In this document: positions 14,960 to 22,515 of the stretch, piece by piece | Layout: each line of letters begins with the position of its first letter | Numbering within the stretch: position 1 is the stretch's first letter | Program-made: the position numbers and the translations under genes | Source: Colimorpha sp045222295 | GTDB taxonomy: Bacteria > Bacteroidota > Bacteroidia > Bacteroidales > P3 | Assembly (NCBI GenBank): GCA_045222295.1 | Contig: JBGUXP010000021.1 | Location: 17,383 to 81,382, forward strand | Direction: 5' to 3' | DNA: 64,000 nt | Notes under the pieces: model-generated | What the model was told of the DNA's origin: nothing | The model's database searches: none | The model's input: only the letters and a program-made list of their open reading frames with translations

Positions 14960-15600
14960 AACTCATATCTCCTTCTTTGTTAAGTGCCGACTTCGGCAAT
15001 CTCCAGCGCGACATCGAGATGCTTAACGCCAGCGAGTGTGACTGGCTGCATGTCGACGTGATGGACGGCATCTTTGTGCCCAATATTTCTTTCGGACAGC
15101 CGATTGTGAAGCATATCAAGAAGCACGCCAAGAAACCCCTCGACGTGCATCTGATGATTATGGACCCCGGCCGCTATGTGCAGGACTTCCGTGATGCCGG
15201 TGCCGACATCCTCACCATCCACTACGAGGCTTGTCATCATCATGACCGTGTGCTCCATGCCATCCATGATGCAGGCATGAAAGCGGGTGTGGTACTCAAT
15301 CCCTCGTCGCCTGTCAGCCTGCTTGAGGACATTATCCAGGAGTGCGACCTTGTGCTGCTCATGAGTGTCAACCCCGGCTTCGGTGGTCAGAAGTTCATAG
15401 AGAACACCTACAACAAGGTACGTCAGTTGCGCGAGCTCTGCAACCGCAAGAATCCCAACTGTCTCATTGAGGTCGACGGTGGTGTGAATCTGCAGAATGC
15501 CCCGTTGCTTTTCGAGGCTGGTGCCGATGTCCTTGTGGCTGGCAATGCAGTCTTCAAGAGTGACGACCCGCAGAAGACAATTCACGACATGAAGCAATGA
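14956..15600 (+). CDS. rpe: Ribulose-phosphate 3-epimerase
   Basis: 214 residues. TIM-barrel epimerase of the pentose phosphate pathway interconverting ribulose-5-P and xylulose-5-P. ISPSLLSADFGNLQRDIE, WLHVDVMDGIFVPNISFG (metal-binding His and Asp), LDVHLMI, VLLMSVNPGFGGQKFI and IEVDGGVN are all in place. Length is normal. Overlaps both neighbours by 4 bp (ATGA junctions). Confidence 0.96.
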   Translation: MKLISPSLLSADFGNLQRDIEMLNASECDWLHVDVMDGIFVPNISFGQPIVKHIKKHAKKPLDVHLMIMDPGRYVQDFRDAGADILTIHYEACHHHDRVLHAIHDAGMKAGVVLNPSSPVSLLEDIIQECDLVLLMSVNPGFGGQKFIENTYNKVRQLRELCNRKNPNCLIEVDGGVNLQNAPLLFEAGADVLVAGNAVFKSDDPQKTIHDMKQ

Positions 15601-16871
15601 CGCGTCCACAGCTCATCATAGCCTCTGGCAAGGAGAAAGCCATCCTCCGCCGTCACCCGTGGATATTCTCGGGTGCTGTCAAGCGTGTTGTCGGCAAGCC
15701 GCAGGAGGGTGACCTCGTGGATGTTGTTGATGCTCATGGCCAGTGGATGGCCACCGGGCATTACCAGAATGAATCTATCATCTGCAAGGTGCTCAGTTTC
15801 GACACCCCGAAGGTCGATGAAAAATTCTTTCGTGAACGTTTCCGTTCCGCCATTGCCTACCGTGAACGCCTTGGCTTCTTTAACTATCTTTACTCCTCCC
15901 CTAAGCTAGGGGAGGGGGACTGCCGCCCTGCGGTGGTGGAGGAGTGTGTGACCAACGTTTTCCGTCTTGTCCATGCAGAGGGCGACTATCTTCCCGGTCT
16001 TGTCTGTGACTGGTATAACGGCGTGTTGGTGCTGCAGGCCCACAGCGTGGGAATGCACCGTCTGTTTCCACTCTTCACCGACCTCTTTCGTGAGCTCCTC
16101 GGCGACAGGCTCCTCGCCGTCTTTGATAAGAGCAGTGCCACTTGTTCCTCCCCTAAGTTAGGGGAGGGGGACCGCCGCGAAGCGGTGGGGGAGGAGTGTG
16201 TGGACCGCTACCTCTGGGGCATCGAGCCGCAAGAGCACGAGATTACTGAGAACGGTGTCAAGATGCTCATAAATTTCTATGAAGGCCAGAAGACTGGATT
16301 TTTTGTCGACCAGCGTGAGAATCGTAAGCTCGTACAAGACCTCGCCCGTGGCCATCGGGTACTCAACTGCTTCGGCTACACTGGAGGCTTTTCCCTCGCC
16401 GCCCTCAAAGGAGGTGCGGATTTTGTCGAGACAGTCGATATCTCAAGGAAAGCCATTGAACTCTGCAACCGCAATGTAGAGCTGAACTTCCTTGGCAGTA
16501 CAAACCATACGGGTACCGTCGCCGATGTGTTGAAATATCTTGATGCTACGGATAAGCGGTTTGATTATATTATTTTGGACCCTCCGGCCTTTGCCAAGAA
16601 TCACCGCTCATTGCAGCAGGGTTTGAAAGGCTACCGCTCCATCAACCAGCGCGCTATGGAGGCGTTGCCCGCAGGCGGGCTGCTGATGACCTTCAGCTGT
16701 AGCCAGGCCGTCAGCAAGGAGGATTTCCAGACCATGGTCTTTACCGCCGCCATGAATGCCCACCGCCGAGTGCGCATCGTCCGTCAGTTGCCCCACGCCA
16801 TGGACCACCCCGTCAGCATCCACCACCCCGAAGGCGAGTACCTCAAGGGTCTCCTTTTGCAAGTTGAATAA
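15597..16871 (+). CDS. RlmI-like class I SAM rRNA methyltransferase with two palindromic inserts
   Basis: 424 residues: an N-terminal PUA domain (about 1-75, HPWIFSGAVKRV), a central region and a Rossmann methyltransferase (NCFGYTGGFSLAALKGGADFVETVD as SAM motif I; ILDPPAF as the DPPxF catalytic motif; FSCSQAV). The family methylates cytosine in 23S rRNA. The usual length is about 390. Here residues 99-117 (SSPKLGEGDCRPAVVEECV) and 183-200 (SSPKLGEGDRREAVGEECV) are two near-identical peptide inserts encoded by two copies of a 54-bp palindromic element in the same frame. Its start overlaps the rpe stop by 4 bp. Confidence 0.9.
   Translation: MTRPQLIIASGKEKAILRRHPWIFSGAVKRVVGKPQEGDLVDVVDAHGQWMATGHYQNESIICKVLSFDTPKVDEKFFRERFRSAIAYRERLGFFNYLYSSPKLGEGDCRPAVVEECVTNVFRLVHAEGDYLPGLVCDWYNGVLVLQAHSVGMHRLFPLFTDLFRELLGDRLLAVFDKSSATCSSPKLGEGDRREAVGEECVDRYLWGIEPQEHEITENGVKMLINFYEGQKTGFFVDQRENRKLVQDLARGHRVLNCFGYTGGFSLAALKGGADFVETVDISRKAIELCNRNVELNFLGSTNHTGTVADVLKYLDATDKRFDYIILDPPAFAKNHRSLQQGLKGYRSINQRAMEALPAGGLLMTFSCSQAVSKEDFQTMVFTAAMNAHRRVRIVRQLPHAMDHPVSIHHPEGEYLKGLLLQVE
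15892..15945 (+). repeat. In-frame palindromic element, copy 1 in the RlmI-like gene
   Basis: 54 bp bounded by ACTCCTCC and GGAGGAGT, enclosing two hairpins (CCCCTAAGCTAGGGG and CCGCCCTGCGG): a three-way-junction fold. It adds 18 codons without shifting the frame. GTGTGACC follows the right end. Confidence 0.85.
16144..16197 (+). repeat. In-frame palindromic element, copy 2 in the RlmI-like gene
   Basis: 54 bp, nearly identical to copy 1 252 bp upstream, with compensatory change in the second hairpin (CCGCCGCGAAGCGGTGG), the same frame and the same orientation. GTGTGGACC follows. Confidence 0.85.
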
Positions 16872-16892
16872 AAAAAACAGTACTAAACATAT

Positions 16893-17498
16893 ATGGAATT
16901 AGGATACCAGAAAATAGACAAATACGATGAACAGTGTGTGACCGAGATGGCCGAGCACTACAAGGCCATCCTCAAACTGCTGGGTGAGGACCCCGAACGC
17001 GAAGGCCTGCTGAAAAGTCCGGAGCGCATTGCCAAGGCCATGCTTTTTTTCACCAATGGCTACGACATTGAACCGGAGGAAATTCTCCGTTCGGCCATGT
17101 TCCATGAGGACTATAAGCAGATGGTCGTTGTTAAGGACATTGAGCTTTATTCGCTCTGCGAGCACCACATGGTGCCCTTTGTCGGCAAGGCTCACGTGGC
17201 CTACATTCCCAACGGCACCATTGTGGGGCTGAGCAAGATTCCTCGTGTGGTGGATGCCTTTGCCCGTCGTCTGCAGGTGCAGGAGCGCCTTACCAAACAG
17301 ATTAAGGACTGCATCCAGACGGTCCTCAATCCCTTGGGTGTGGCCGTGGTCATCGAGGCGCAGCACATGTGCATGTCGATGCGTGGCGTGCAGAAGCAGA
17401 ATAGTGTCACCACCACCAGCGACTTCACCGGTGCCTTCATGAAAGACCCCAAGACCCGCGAGGAGTTTATGAATATCATTGGTGTCAATTTGCATTGA
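16893..17498 (+). CDS. folE: GTP cyclohydrolase I
   Basis: 201 residues. Converts GTP to dihydroneopterin triphosphate, the first step of folate or queuosine biosynthesis. Zinc and substrate motifs are visible: YSLCEHHMVPFVGKAHVAYIP (C89, H91, H92), GLSKIPRVVDAFARRLQVQERLT and EAQHMCMSMRGVQKQNS with the second zinc cysteine. Length is typical of the type IA family. Lies 21 bp after the methyltransferase gene, in the same direction. Confidence 0.96.
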   Translation: MELGYQKIDKYDEQCVTEMAEHYKAILKLLGEDPEREGLLKSPERIAKAMLFFTNGYDIEPEEILRSAMFHEDYKQMVVVKDIELYSLCEHHMVPFVGKAHVAYIPNGTIVGLSKIPRVVDAFARRLQVQERLTKQIKDCIQTVLNPLGVAVVIEAQHMCMSMRGVQKQNSVTTTSDFTGAFMKDPKTREEFMNIIGVNLH

Positions 17499-17509
17499 TG
17501 GTTTGGGTA

Positions 17510-17545
17510 GTTAAAGGAGATAAAGAAGTTAAAGGAGTTAAAGAC
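17510..17545 (+). repeat. Nonamer tandem repeat (GTTAAAGGA)4 before the lolA-like gene
   Basis: GTTAAAGGA, GATAAAGAA, GTTAAAGGA, GTTAAAGAC: four 9-bp units between the folE stop and the ATG at 17548. They fill almost the whole intergenic gap. The AAAGGAG words could serve as ribosome-binding sites. Confidence 0.75.
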
Positions 17546-17547
17546 AA

Positions 17548-18213
17548 ATGAAAAGGTTACTGAAAATAGCATTTGTTGTAAGTTTAATTTCAATTTTCAA
17601 TTTTCAATTTTCAATTTTCCAGGCTCAGATTACCCACAACTCGCAGGGGCATCTTGACGAGAATGCCACTGCTGCTTTGGAGAAGGCTTCCAAGAAGTTG
17701 CAGAGTGTCAAGGGCAAGGTGACGCTCACCCTGCTCGATAGCAACAAGAAACAGACCGCCAAGCATACGGCTGAGATTTCCTATTGGAAAGGCAAGTATC
17801 ATCTCGCGACCGACGGCATGGAGGTTTGGTGCGACGGCAGTACCGTGTGGCAGTGGAACAAGGAGGCCAAGGAAATTGTTATTAACAACATGCCGCCCGA
17901 CAGCGAGATAGACCTCCTCAACCCTGGTCGCCTTATCGCCAACTATGCCAAGAATTTCCGCGCCAAGTATATTCGCACCGAGGACGACGGCACTGCCGTC
18001 ATCGACCTTCAGCCCCGCTCGGTTCAGAGCTATCATAAGATTCGACTTTTTATCGAAGAGGAGACAGGTGTGCTGAAACGCATGGAGATACACAAATATG
18101 ATTCTAGCCGTGAGATTTACGACTTTTCCAAACTTAAATATGTGCTCCTCAAAGGTGCTTTCAAGTTCAACCCCGCCGACCATCCCGAGGCCGAAGTAAT
18201 TGATATGAGATGA
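17548..18213 (+). CDS. LolA-like periplasmic lipoprotein carrier
   Basis: 221 residues. A signal peptide (about 1-27, cleaved after AQA) precedes a LolA/LolB-type fold: NATAALEKASKKLQSVKGKVTLTL, then GKYHLATDGMEVWCDGSTVWQWNKEAKEIVINNMPPDSE and the C-terminal YDFSKLKYVLLKGAFKFNPADHPEAEVIDMR typical of Bacteroidota LolA-like proteins. Its role would be carrying lipoproteins across the periplasm. The signal-peptide core (ISIFNFQFSIF) is encoded by four perfect CAATTTT heptamers. Overlaps tsaB by 4 bp. Confidence 0.88.
   Translation: MKRLLKIAFVVSLISIFNFQFSIFQAQITHNSQGHLDENATAALEKASKKLQSVKGKVTLTLLDSNKKQTAKHTAEISYWKGKYHLATDGMEVWCDGSTVWQWNKEAKEIVINNMPPDSEIDLLNPGRLIANYAKNFRAKYIRTEDDGTAVIDLQPRSVQSYHKIRLFIEEETGVLKRMEIHKYDSSREIYDFSKLKYVLLKGAFKFNPADHPEAEVIDMR
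17591..17618 (+). repeat. Heptamer repeat (CAATTTT)4 encoding a signal-peptide core
   Basis: Four perfect 7-bp units, frame-rotating over 21 bp, give the hydrophobic ISIFNFQFSIF stretch in the LolA-like precursor. A degenerate version of the same unit is used in the outer-membrane protein gene at 50604-50631. Confidence 0.85.
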
Positions 18214-18944
18214 AAACACTCCTCATTGAAACTGCTACCCAAATTTGCTCTGTTGTCCTCGCAGAGACTCCCTCCCCCCTATGGGGTACTCCCCCTTGCC
18301 AAGGGGGAGAGTCGCGTGTTGTCGCCCGTCGCGACAGCGACATTCCCAATGCCCACTCTACACGTCTCTCGGTCTTCATCGAGGAGGTGTTGAAAGAGAG
18401 CGGCCTCACTCCTCGCGACCTTGGTGCCGTCAGTGTCTCAGCCGGTCCTGGTAGCTATACTGGACTCCGCATTGGCGTTAGTTCAGCCAAGGGGATCTGC
18501 TATGCACTCGGCATCCCGCTGGTCTCAGTGCCCACGCTGCTCTCCATGGCGGCTCTCTACTATCGTCAGCATCCCGACTACCACGGTCTTGTCTGCCCCA
18601 TGATTGACGCTCGCCGCATGGAATGCTACACCATGGTTGTCGGTCGTGAAGGAATGTTGCGTGACACAAAGGCAGAGGTGATAACTGAAAACCTTTTCGA
18701 CGAGTGGCTCGATAGGGGAGAGATGATGTTTATCGGCGACGGTGCAGAGAAGACGCGCGAACTGTTGGGTGCACATCCAAATGCACGTTATGACGGTGAT
18801 TTCCGCCTCTCGGCCGAGGGTATGATTGACCTCGCCGCACGGAAAATCACTGCAGGTGAGACAGAGGATGTGGCCTATTTCGAACCCTTCTATCTCAAGG
18901 ATTTTGTTGCCAAGAAAAGTGTTGTACATGGCTTAAGAGAGTGA
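18210..18944 (+). CDS. tsaB: tRNA threonylcarbamoyladenosine biosynthesis protein TsaB
   Basis: 244 residues. ASKHA-fold partner of TsaD in the t6A37 tRNA modification complex. LLIETATQICSVVLAE at the N terminus, AHSTRLSVFIEEVL, and SVSAGPGSYTGLRIGVSSAKGICYALGIPLVSVPTL are the family hallmarks. Between VVLAE and the next strand, residues 19-35 (ETPSPLWGTPPCQGGES) are an extra segment encoded by a 48-bp palindromic element (18266-18313). In most TsaB this position is a short beta-turn. The insertion may be tolerated at the surface hairpin. Confidence 0.9.
   Translation: MKTLLIETATQICSVVLAETPSPLWGTPPCQGGESRVVARRDSDIPNAHSTRLSVFIEEVLKESGLTPRDLGAVSVSAGPGSYTGLRIGVSSAKGICYALGIPLVSVPTLLSMAALYYRQHPDYHGLVCPMIDARRMECYTMVVGREGMLRDTKAEVITENLFDEWLDRGEMMFIGDGAEKTRELLGAHPNARYDGDFRLSAEGMIDLAARKITAGETEDVAYFEPFYLKDFVAKKSVVHGLRE
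18266..18313 (+). repeat. In-frame palindromic element in tsaB
   Basis: 48 bp bounded by GACTC and GAGTC, enclosing two hairpins (CCCCTATGGGG and the perfect CTCCCCCTTGCCAAGGGGGAG); 16 codons, frame kept. The architecture equals the two elements in the RlmI-like gene but the sequence differs. Confidence 0.8.
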
Positions 18945-18985
18945 GCGGGAGAGAAAGGATAAATATTTAAGATAGGTAGTACGTT

Positions 18986-20065
18986 ATGTTGAGATATGTT
19001 GGGAAACGACTGTTGTATGGATTCCTAGTGCTGCTGGGAGTCGTAACGCTCGTATTCTTCCTCTTCAACATCCTTCCTGGCGACCCTGCCCGTATGATGC
19101 TTGGCCAGCGTGCCGACGCTGAAAGCATCGCTGTCATCAACCGTGACCTCGGGCGCGACAAGCCTCTAGGACTTCAGTATGTAGGTTATCTCAACGACCT
19201 CTCGCCACTCTCTCTGCACAACAATACCGACTCCTCCAGCTTCTTCTTCCTTTCATCCGAGAAATACCACTATGCCACATTGCTCAAGATGGGCTCCACC
19301 TCGTTGGTAGTCAAAGCCCCTTACCTGCGTCGAAGTTACCAGAGCCAGCGTCGTGTAAGCGAGATTATCGCCACCGCGTTCCCTCAAACCGCCGTTTTGG
19401 CCCTGGTAGCCATGCTTTTTGCTTTGGCCGTGGGTATCACGCTGGGTGTTGTCTGTGCCTTGCATAAAGATACATGGATTGACCGCACAACCCTCGTCCT
19501 CAGCACCCTTGGCATGTCGTTGCCATCCTTCTTCGCCGCCATCCTTATCGCTTGGTTCTTCGCCTATGTGTTGGCCGACTGGACCCACCTTAACATGTTT
19601 GGCAACCTGTTCACCGTTGACGATTATGGTGAAGGGGAGTATCTCGACCTTAAGAATCTTATCCTGCCGGCCCTGACTCTCGGTATCCGTCCGCTTGCCA
19701 CTCTCACGCAACTCACCAAGAACTCCATGCTTGAAGCTCTCAGCCAGGACTACATTCGTACAGCCCGTGCCAAGGGCATCAGCCGTCGTCGTGTGGTTGT
19801 CCATCACGCTTTGCGCAACGCCCTCAATCCTGTTGTTACCTCGGCTTCCGGATGGTTGGCCGGACTGCTGGCAGGAGCGGTCTTTGTGGAATATGTCTTC
19901 GATTGGAAAGGTATGGGCGTGGTTATTGTCAATGCACTCGACACCTACGACTTCCCAGTCGTCATGGGGGCCATCCTCTTTATTTGTGTCTTGTTGGTGC
20001 TGATAAATATCCTCACCGACCTCGTCTACGGCCTCCTTGACCCGCGGGTGCGCATCGACCGCTAA
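18986..20065 (+). CDS. ABC transporter permease of the OppB/DppB type
   Basis: 359 residues. An N-terminal membrane anchor (LLYGFLVLLGVVTLVFFLFNILPGDPARMMLG, with the typical NxLPGDPA), a periplasmic loop, then five membrane helices with the EAA-like loop LSQDYIRTARAKGISRRRVVVHHALRNALNPVVT that contacts the ATPase. Relatives import oligopeptides or nickel. No partner permease, ATPase or binding protein is adjacent; it closes the yggS-to-tsaB gene run and overlaps gmhB convergently by 4 bp. The first periplasmic loop is longer than in E. coli DppB, as in other Bacteroidota members. Confidence 0.9.
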   Translation: MLRYVGKRLLYGFLVLLGVVTLVFFLFNILPGDPARMMLGQRADAESIAVINRDLGRDKPLGLQYVGYLNDLSPLSLHNNTDSSSFFFLSSEKYHYATLLKMGSTSLVVKAPYLRRSYQSQRRVSEIIATAFPQTAVLALVAMLFALAVGITLGVVCALHKDTWIDRTTLVLSTLGMSLPSFFAAILIAWFFAYVLADWTHLNMFGNLFTVDDYGEGEYLDLKNLILPALTLGIRPLATLTQLTKNSMLEALSQDYIRTARAKGISRRRVVVHHALRNALNPVVTSASGWLAGLLAGAVFVEYVFDWKGMGVVIVNALDTYDFPVVMGAILFICVLLVLINILTDLVYGLLDPRVRIDR

Positions 20066-20574
20066 AGGCTGCGGGCATAATCAAGCAAATCTTTATACCT
20101 GTAGTCCACCAGCCAGGGTTTGGCAATGGCGCAGTCCGAATTTTCTCCCACCAACACCGTTGTCATGTCGGCGCGACGGCCGAAGAGCATGTCGGTCATT
20201 GAGTCGCCCACCATCACACACTCCTTCAAGCGCAGTTCGGGATGGTCGCGACGAGCCTGCAAGGCCATGCCGATATTAGGTTTGCGGTTGAAACTGTGCT
20301 CACGCTCCAACTTTGGACAGTAGTATATCTTATCGATGCCGGGAATGGCATTCAAGAGTTTGTCATGGATAGCCGCGAGGTCTTCCTCTGTCATCAGTCC
20401 TTTGCCGATGCCTTGCTGATTGGTGGCGATAAAGATATAGTCGAAATGAGGCTTGCAGAGAGCCACAGCTTCTGTCACTCCGGGCAGCAGTTCCAGCTCG
20501 TTAGGAGTCTTCACATAGTCATTATGGCGTAGCACATTGATTACACCGTCGCGGTCAAGGAATAGGGCTTTCAT
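20062..20574 (-). CDS. gmhB: D-glycero-D-manno-heptose 1,7-bisphosphate phosphatase
   Basis: 170 residues. HAD-IIIA phosphatase with the nucleophile motif FLDRDGVIN (D7, D9), ATNQQGIGKGLMTEEDL, zinc-loop cysteine near YYCPKLER, NIGMALQARRDHPEL and the C-terminal VMVGDSMTDMLFGRRADM. It removes the C7 phosphate during nucleotide-heptose synthesis. Stop and start overlap hddC by 4 bp, placing it in the heptose operon with hddC, gmhA and hddA, the gene set of the GDP-heptose branch. Confidence 0.88.
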   Translation of the reverse strand: MKALFLDRDGVINVLRHNDYVKTPNELELLPGVTEAVALCKPHFDYIFIATNQQGIGKGLMTEEDLAAIHDKLLNAIPGIDKIYYCPKLEREHSFNRKPNIGMALQARRDHPELRLKECVMVGDSMTDMLFGRRADMTTVLVGENSDCAIAKPWLVDYRYKDLLDYARSL

Positions 20575-21269
20575 AACAGAGGCAGTTCTTTTTGTGCACG
20601 TGAATAGTCCTCAGGGATGCCGATGTCGATGAAGTAGGCGCCGTCGGCATAGGCATAATAGCGTTCGTCGCGATAGCGCTGCTGCATGAGTTCTTTCTCA
20701 AACGAGAATTGTTTGCCGACTGTGTAGCCGTCAAAGAGACTACGCTTGACGCGGTAGATACCGCCGTTGATAAGACCACTGCCGGCCTCGGCATTCTTCT
20801 CCTTGAAGGCCGTGATGCGTCCCTCGTTGTCAATTTCTACCGACCCGTAGCGTCCGGCATCCTCCACCTGCCGCAGCACGATGGCTAGCGGTGACTCTTT
20901 CTCTTCGGCGAAGCGGCAGAGTCGTTCATGGTTGATATCAAAGAGGGTGTCGCCGTTGAGTACGGTAACATACTCCTCATGACAGTGTTGCAGGGCATTG
21001 ATCATGGCACCGCCGGTACCAAGAGGCGAAAGCTCACGGGCATAGTCCACGGTGATGCCTTGATAGTCGTTTTTGAAAAACTCCTCAACTTTCTCATGGA
21101 GATAACCTGTGGCCAGCACCACATGGGAATATCCCTGACGACCCAGTCGGTCGAGCACATAGGTGAGAAATGGTCTTCCCGCCACGGGAGCCATAGGCTT
21201 TGGAACGTCCGATACCATACTCCGAAGTCGTGTGCCAAAGCCTCCAGCCAAAACAATCGCTTCTCTCAT
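20571..21269 (-). CDS. hddC: D-glycero-alpha-D-manno-heptose 1-phosphate guanylyltransferase
   Basis: 232 residues from MREAIVLAGGFGTRL; a 9-residue upstream extension to 21296 is unlikely. Sugar-nucleotidyltransferase fold: AGGFGTRLRSMVSDVPKPMAPVAGRPFL (nucleotide and metal site), VVLATGYLHEKV, TVLNGDTLFDINHERL and GLINGGIYRVKRSLF. In context with gmhA, hddA and gmhB it most probably makes GDP-D-glycero-alpha-D-manno-heptose. The biochemical specificity is assigned by neighbourhood. Confidence 0.88.
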   Translation of the reverse strand: MREAIVLAGGFGTRLRSMVSDVPKPMAPVAGRPFLTYVLDRLGRQGYSHVVLATGYLHEKVEEFFKNDYQGITVDYARELSPLGTGGAMINALQHCHEEYVTVLNGDTLFDINHERLCRFAEEKESPLAIVLRQVEDAGRYGSVEIDNEGRITAFKEKNAEAGSGLINGGIYRVKRSLFDGYTVGKQFSFEKELMQQRYRDERYYAYADGAYFIDIGIPEDYSRAQKELPLL

Positions 21270-21279
21270 ATACGACAAG

Positions 21280-21362
21280 TTCTTAATATACGACAATAAA
21301 GGACAAAAAAAGACAATTTATTACTTGTGTCTTTTGTTTTTTTTGTCGTTTATTGTATTTTA
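21280..21362. repeat. A-rich tandem-word inverted repeat between hddC and gmhA
   Basis: GACA words at 10-bp spacing (ACGACAATAAAGGACA, then AAAAAGACAATTT) are answered by complementary TGTC words to the right (TTGTGTCTTTTG, TTTTGTCGTTTATTGT), forming a long imperfect hairpin. A sister copy of the design lies at 23536-23630. Confidence 0.6.
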
Positions 21363-21932
21363 CTTAAACATTGCTGTCTCGACGAGTTCGCAAATGATGT
21401 GACCCAGCATGATATGGCTCTCCTGAATACGGGGAGTGTCGGTGGAAGGCACATTGAGCAGCAGGCCGCCGCACTCTTTCATCTTTCCTCCCGTGGCACC
21501 GGTCATAGAGATAATGCTCACACCCAGTTCTTGGGCTACCTTGTAGGCTTCGAGGATGTTCTTGCTGTTGCCGCTGGTACTGATGCCGACGATTACGTCA
21601 CCCTTCTTCGCAGTGCCTCTCAGCAGACGGGCGAAGATGTATTCGTAACCGTAGTCGTTACCCACGGCGGTAAGGTAGCTGGTGTTGCAGTGCAGTGCCT
21701 CAGCATTGAGAGGCGGGCGATCGAAGTAGAAGCGGCCGCTCAACTCTGCAGCTAGGTGCTGTGCGTCGGCGGCGCTGCCACCGTTGCCACAGAAGTGTAT
21801 CTTGCCACCGTTGCGCAGGCTCTGCTCAATCATCTTGGCAGCTTCTTCCACACGCTGCATCATGGCATTATCCGATAAAATCTGCTGTTTGACAGCAATG
21901 CTCTGTTCAATCGATTCCCGTATTCTATTCAT
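21360..21932 (-). CDS. gmhA: Sedoheptulose-7-phosphate isomerase (phosphoheptose isomerase)
   Basis: 190 residues from MNRIRESIEQS; upstream in-frame Met codons reach 21968. SIS-domain protein with KIHFCGNGGSAADAQHLAAELSGRF, AVGNDYGYEYIFAR and ISTSGNSKNILEAYKVAQELG, plus the C-terminal QESHIMLGHIICELVE helix with the catalytic His. It isomerises sedoheptulose 7-phosphate to D-glycero-D-manno-heptose 7-phosphate, the first step of nucleotide-heptose synthesis. Confidence 0.93.
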   Translation of the reverse strand: MNRIRESIEQSIAVKQQILSDNAMMQRVEEAAKMIEQSLRNGGKIHFCGNGGSAADAQHLAAELSGRFYFDRPPLNAEALHCNTSYLTAVGNDYGYEYIFARLLRGTAKKGDVIVGISTSGNSKNILEAYKVAQELGVSIISMTGATGGKMKECGGLLLNVPSTDTPRIQESHIMLGHIICELVETAMFK

Positions 21933-21976
21933 ATTATTCATATTATTTAAAAACAGCATAAACAACAATAAACAAC

Positions 21977-22405
21977 TTATTTTTGAAAAGGTCTTCCGTC
22001 AATGAACAAAATATTTTTCAACTCTTTATCGTATAAATATCGTTCTATTTCAGCGTGGCGAGGAGAGAAATTCACCAGTATTCCACAAGGCATATTTAAT
22101 AGTCTCATGTAGTTAAACAACTGGGCTCTATGTACACCCGCAAGCGTTTCAACTGCTTTACATTCAAGAACAATATTCCCTTTGCAAATAAAATCTGTCC
22201 GATATTCTGCGTTCAGGGTCTTTCCATGGAATAGTGGATGAAAGGAGTATTCTCTTTGAAAAGGAATTCCCATTTCTGTTAATTCCATTTCGAGAGCTTC
22301 TTGGTAGCAGTATTCATTCAATCCTGGTCCCAATTCAGTATGTACTTCGTGGATGGCACCCACCACCTCGAACATATATGCTTTCATTTCTCCAAAATTG
22401 ACCAT
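21977..22405 (-). CDS. GxxExxY-family protein
   Basis: 142 residues. The family-defining GPGLNEYCYQEALEMEL (GxxExxYxxxL) follows EVVGAIHEVHTEL, and YRTDFICKGNIVLECKAVETL and YMRLLNMPCGILVNFS complete the PD-(D/E)XK-nuclease-like fold with its D...ExK residues. The function of GxxExxY proteins is unknown; they are very common in Bacteroidota sugar and capsule loci. Flanked on both sides by AACAAC/GTTGTT-rich repeats (21955-21975 and 22425-22515), as if inserted into the heptose operon. Confidence 0.88.
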   Translation of the reverse strand: MVNFGEMKAYMFEVVGAIHEVHTELGPGLNEYCYQEALEMELTEMGIPFQREYSFHPLFHGKTLNAEYRTDFICKGNIVLECKAVETLAGVHRAQLFNYMRLLNMPCGILVNFSPRHAEIERYLYDKELKNILFIDGRPFQK

Positions 22406-22515
22406 AAGAAAAAATTGTTTCCTGTTGTTTGATTCGTTTTATTTCAACCAGTGGGTCAATAAAAAAGTTGTTTATAAAAGTTGTTTTTGGTTGTTTGTGT
22501 TGTTTTTTATTATTT

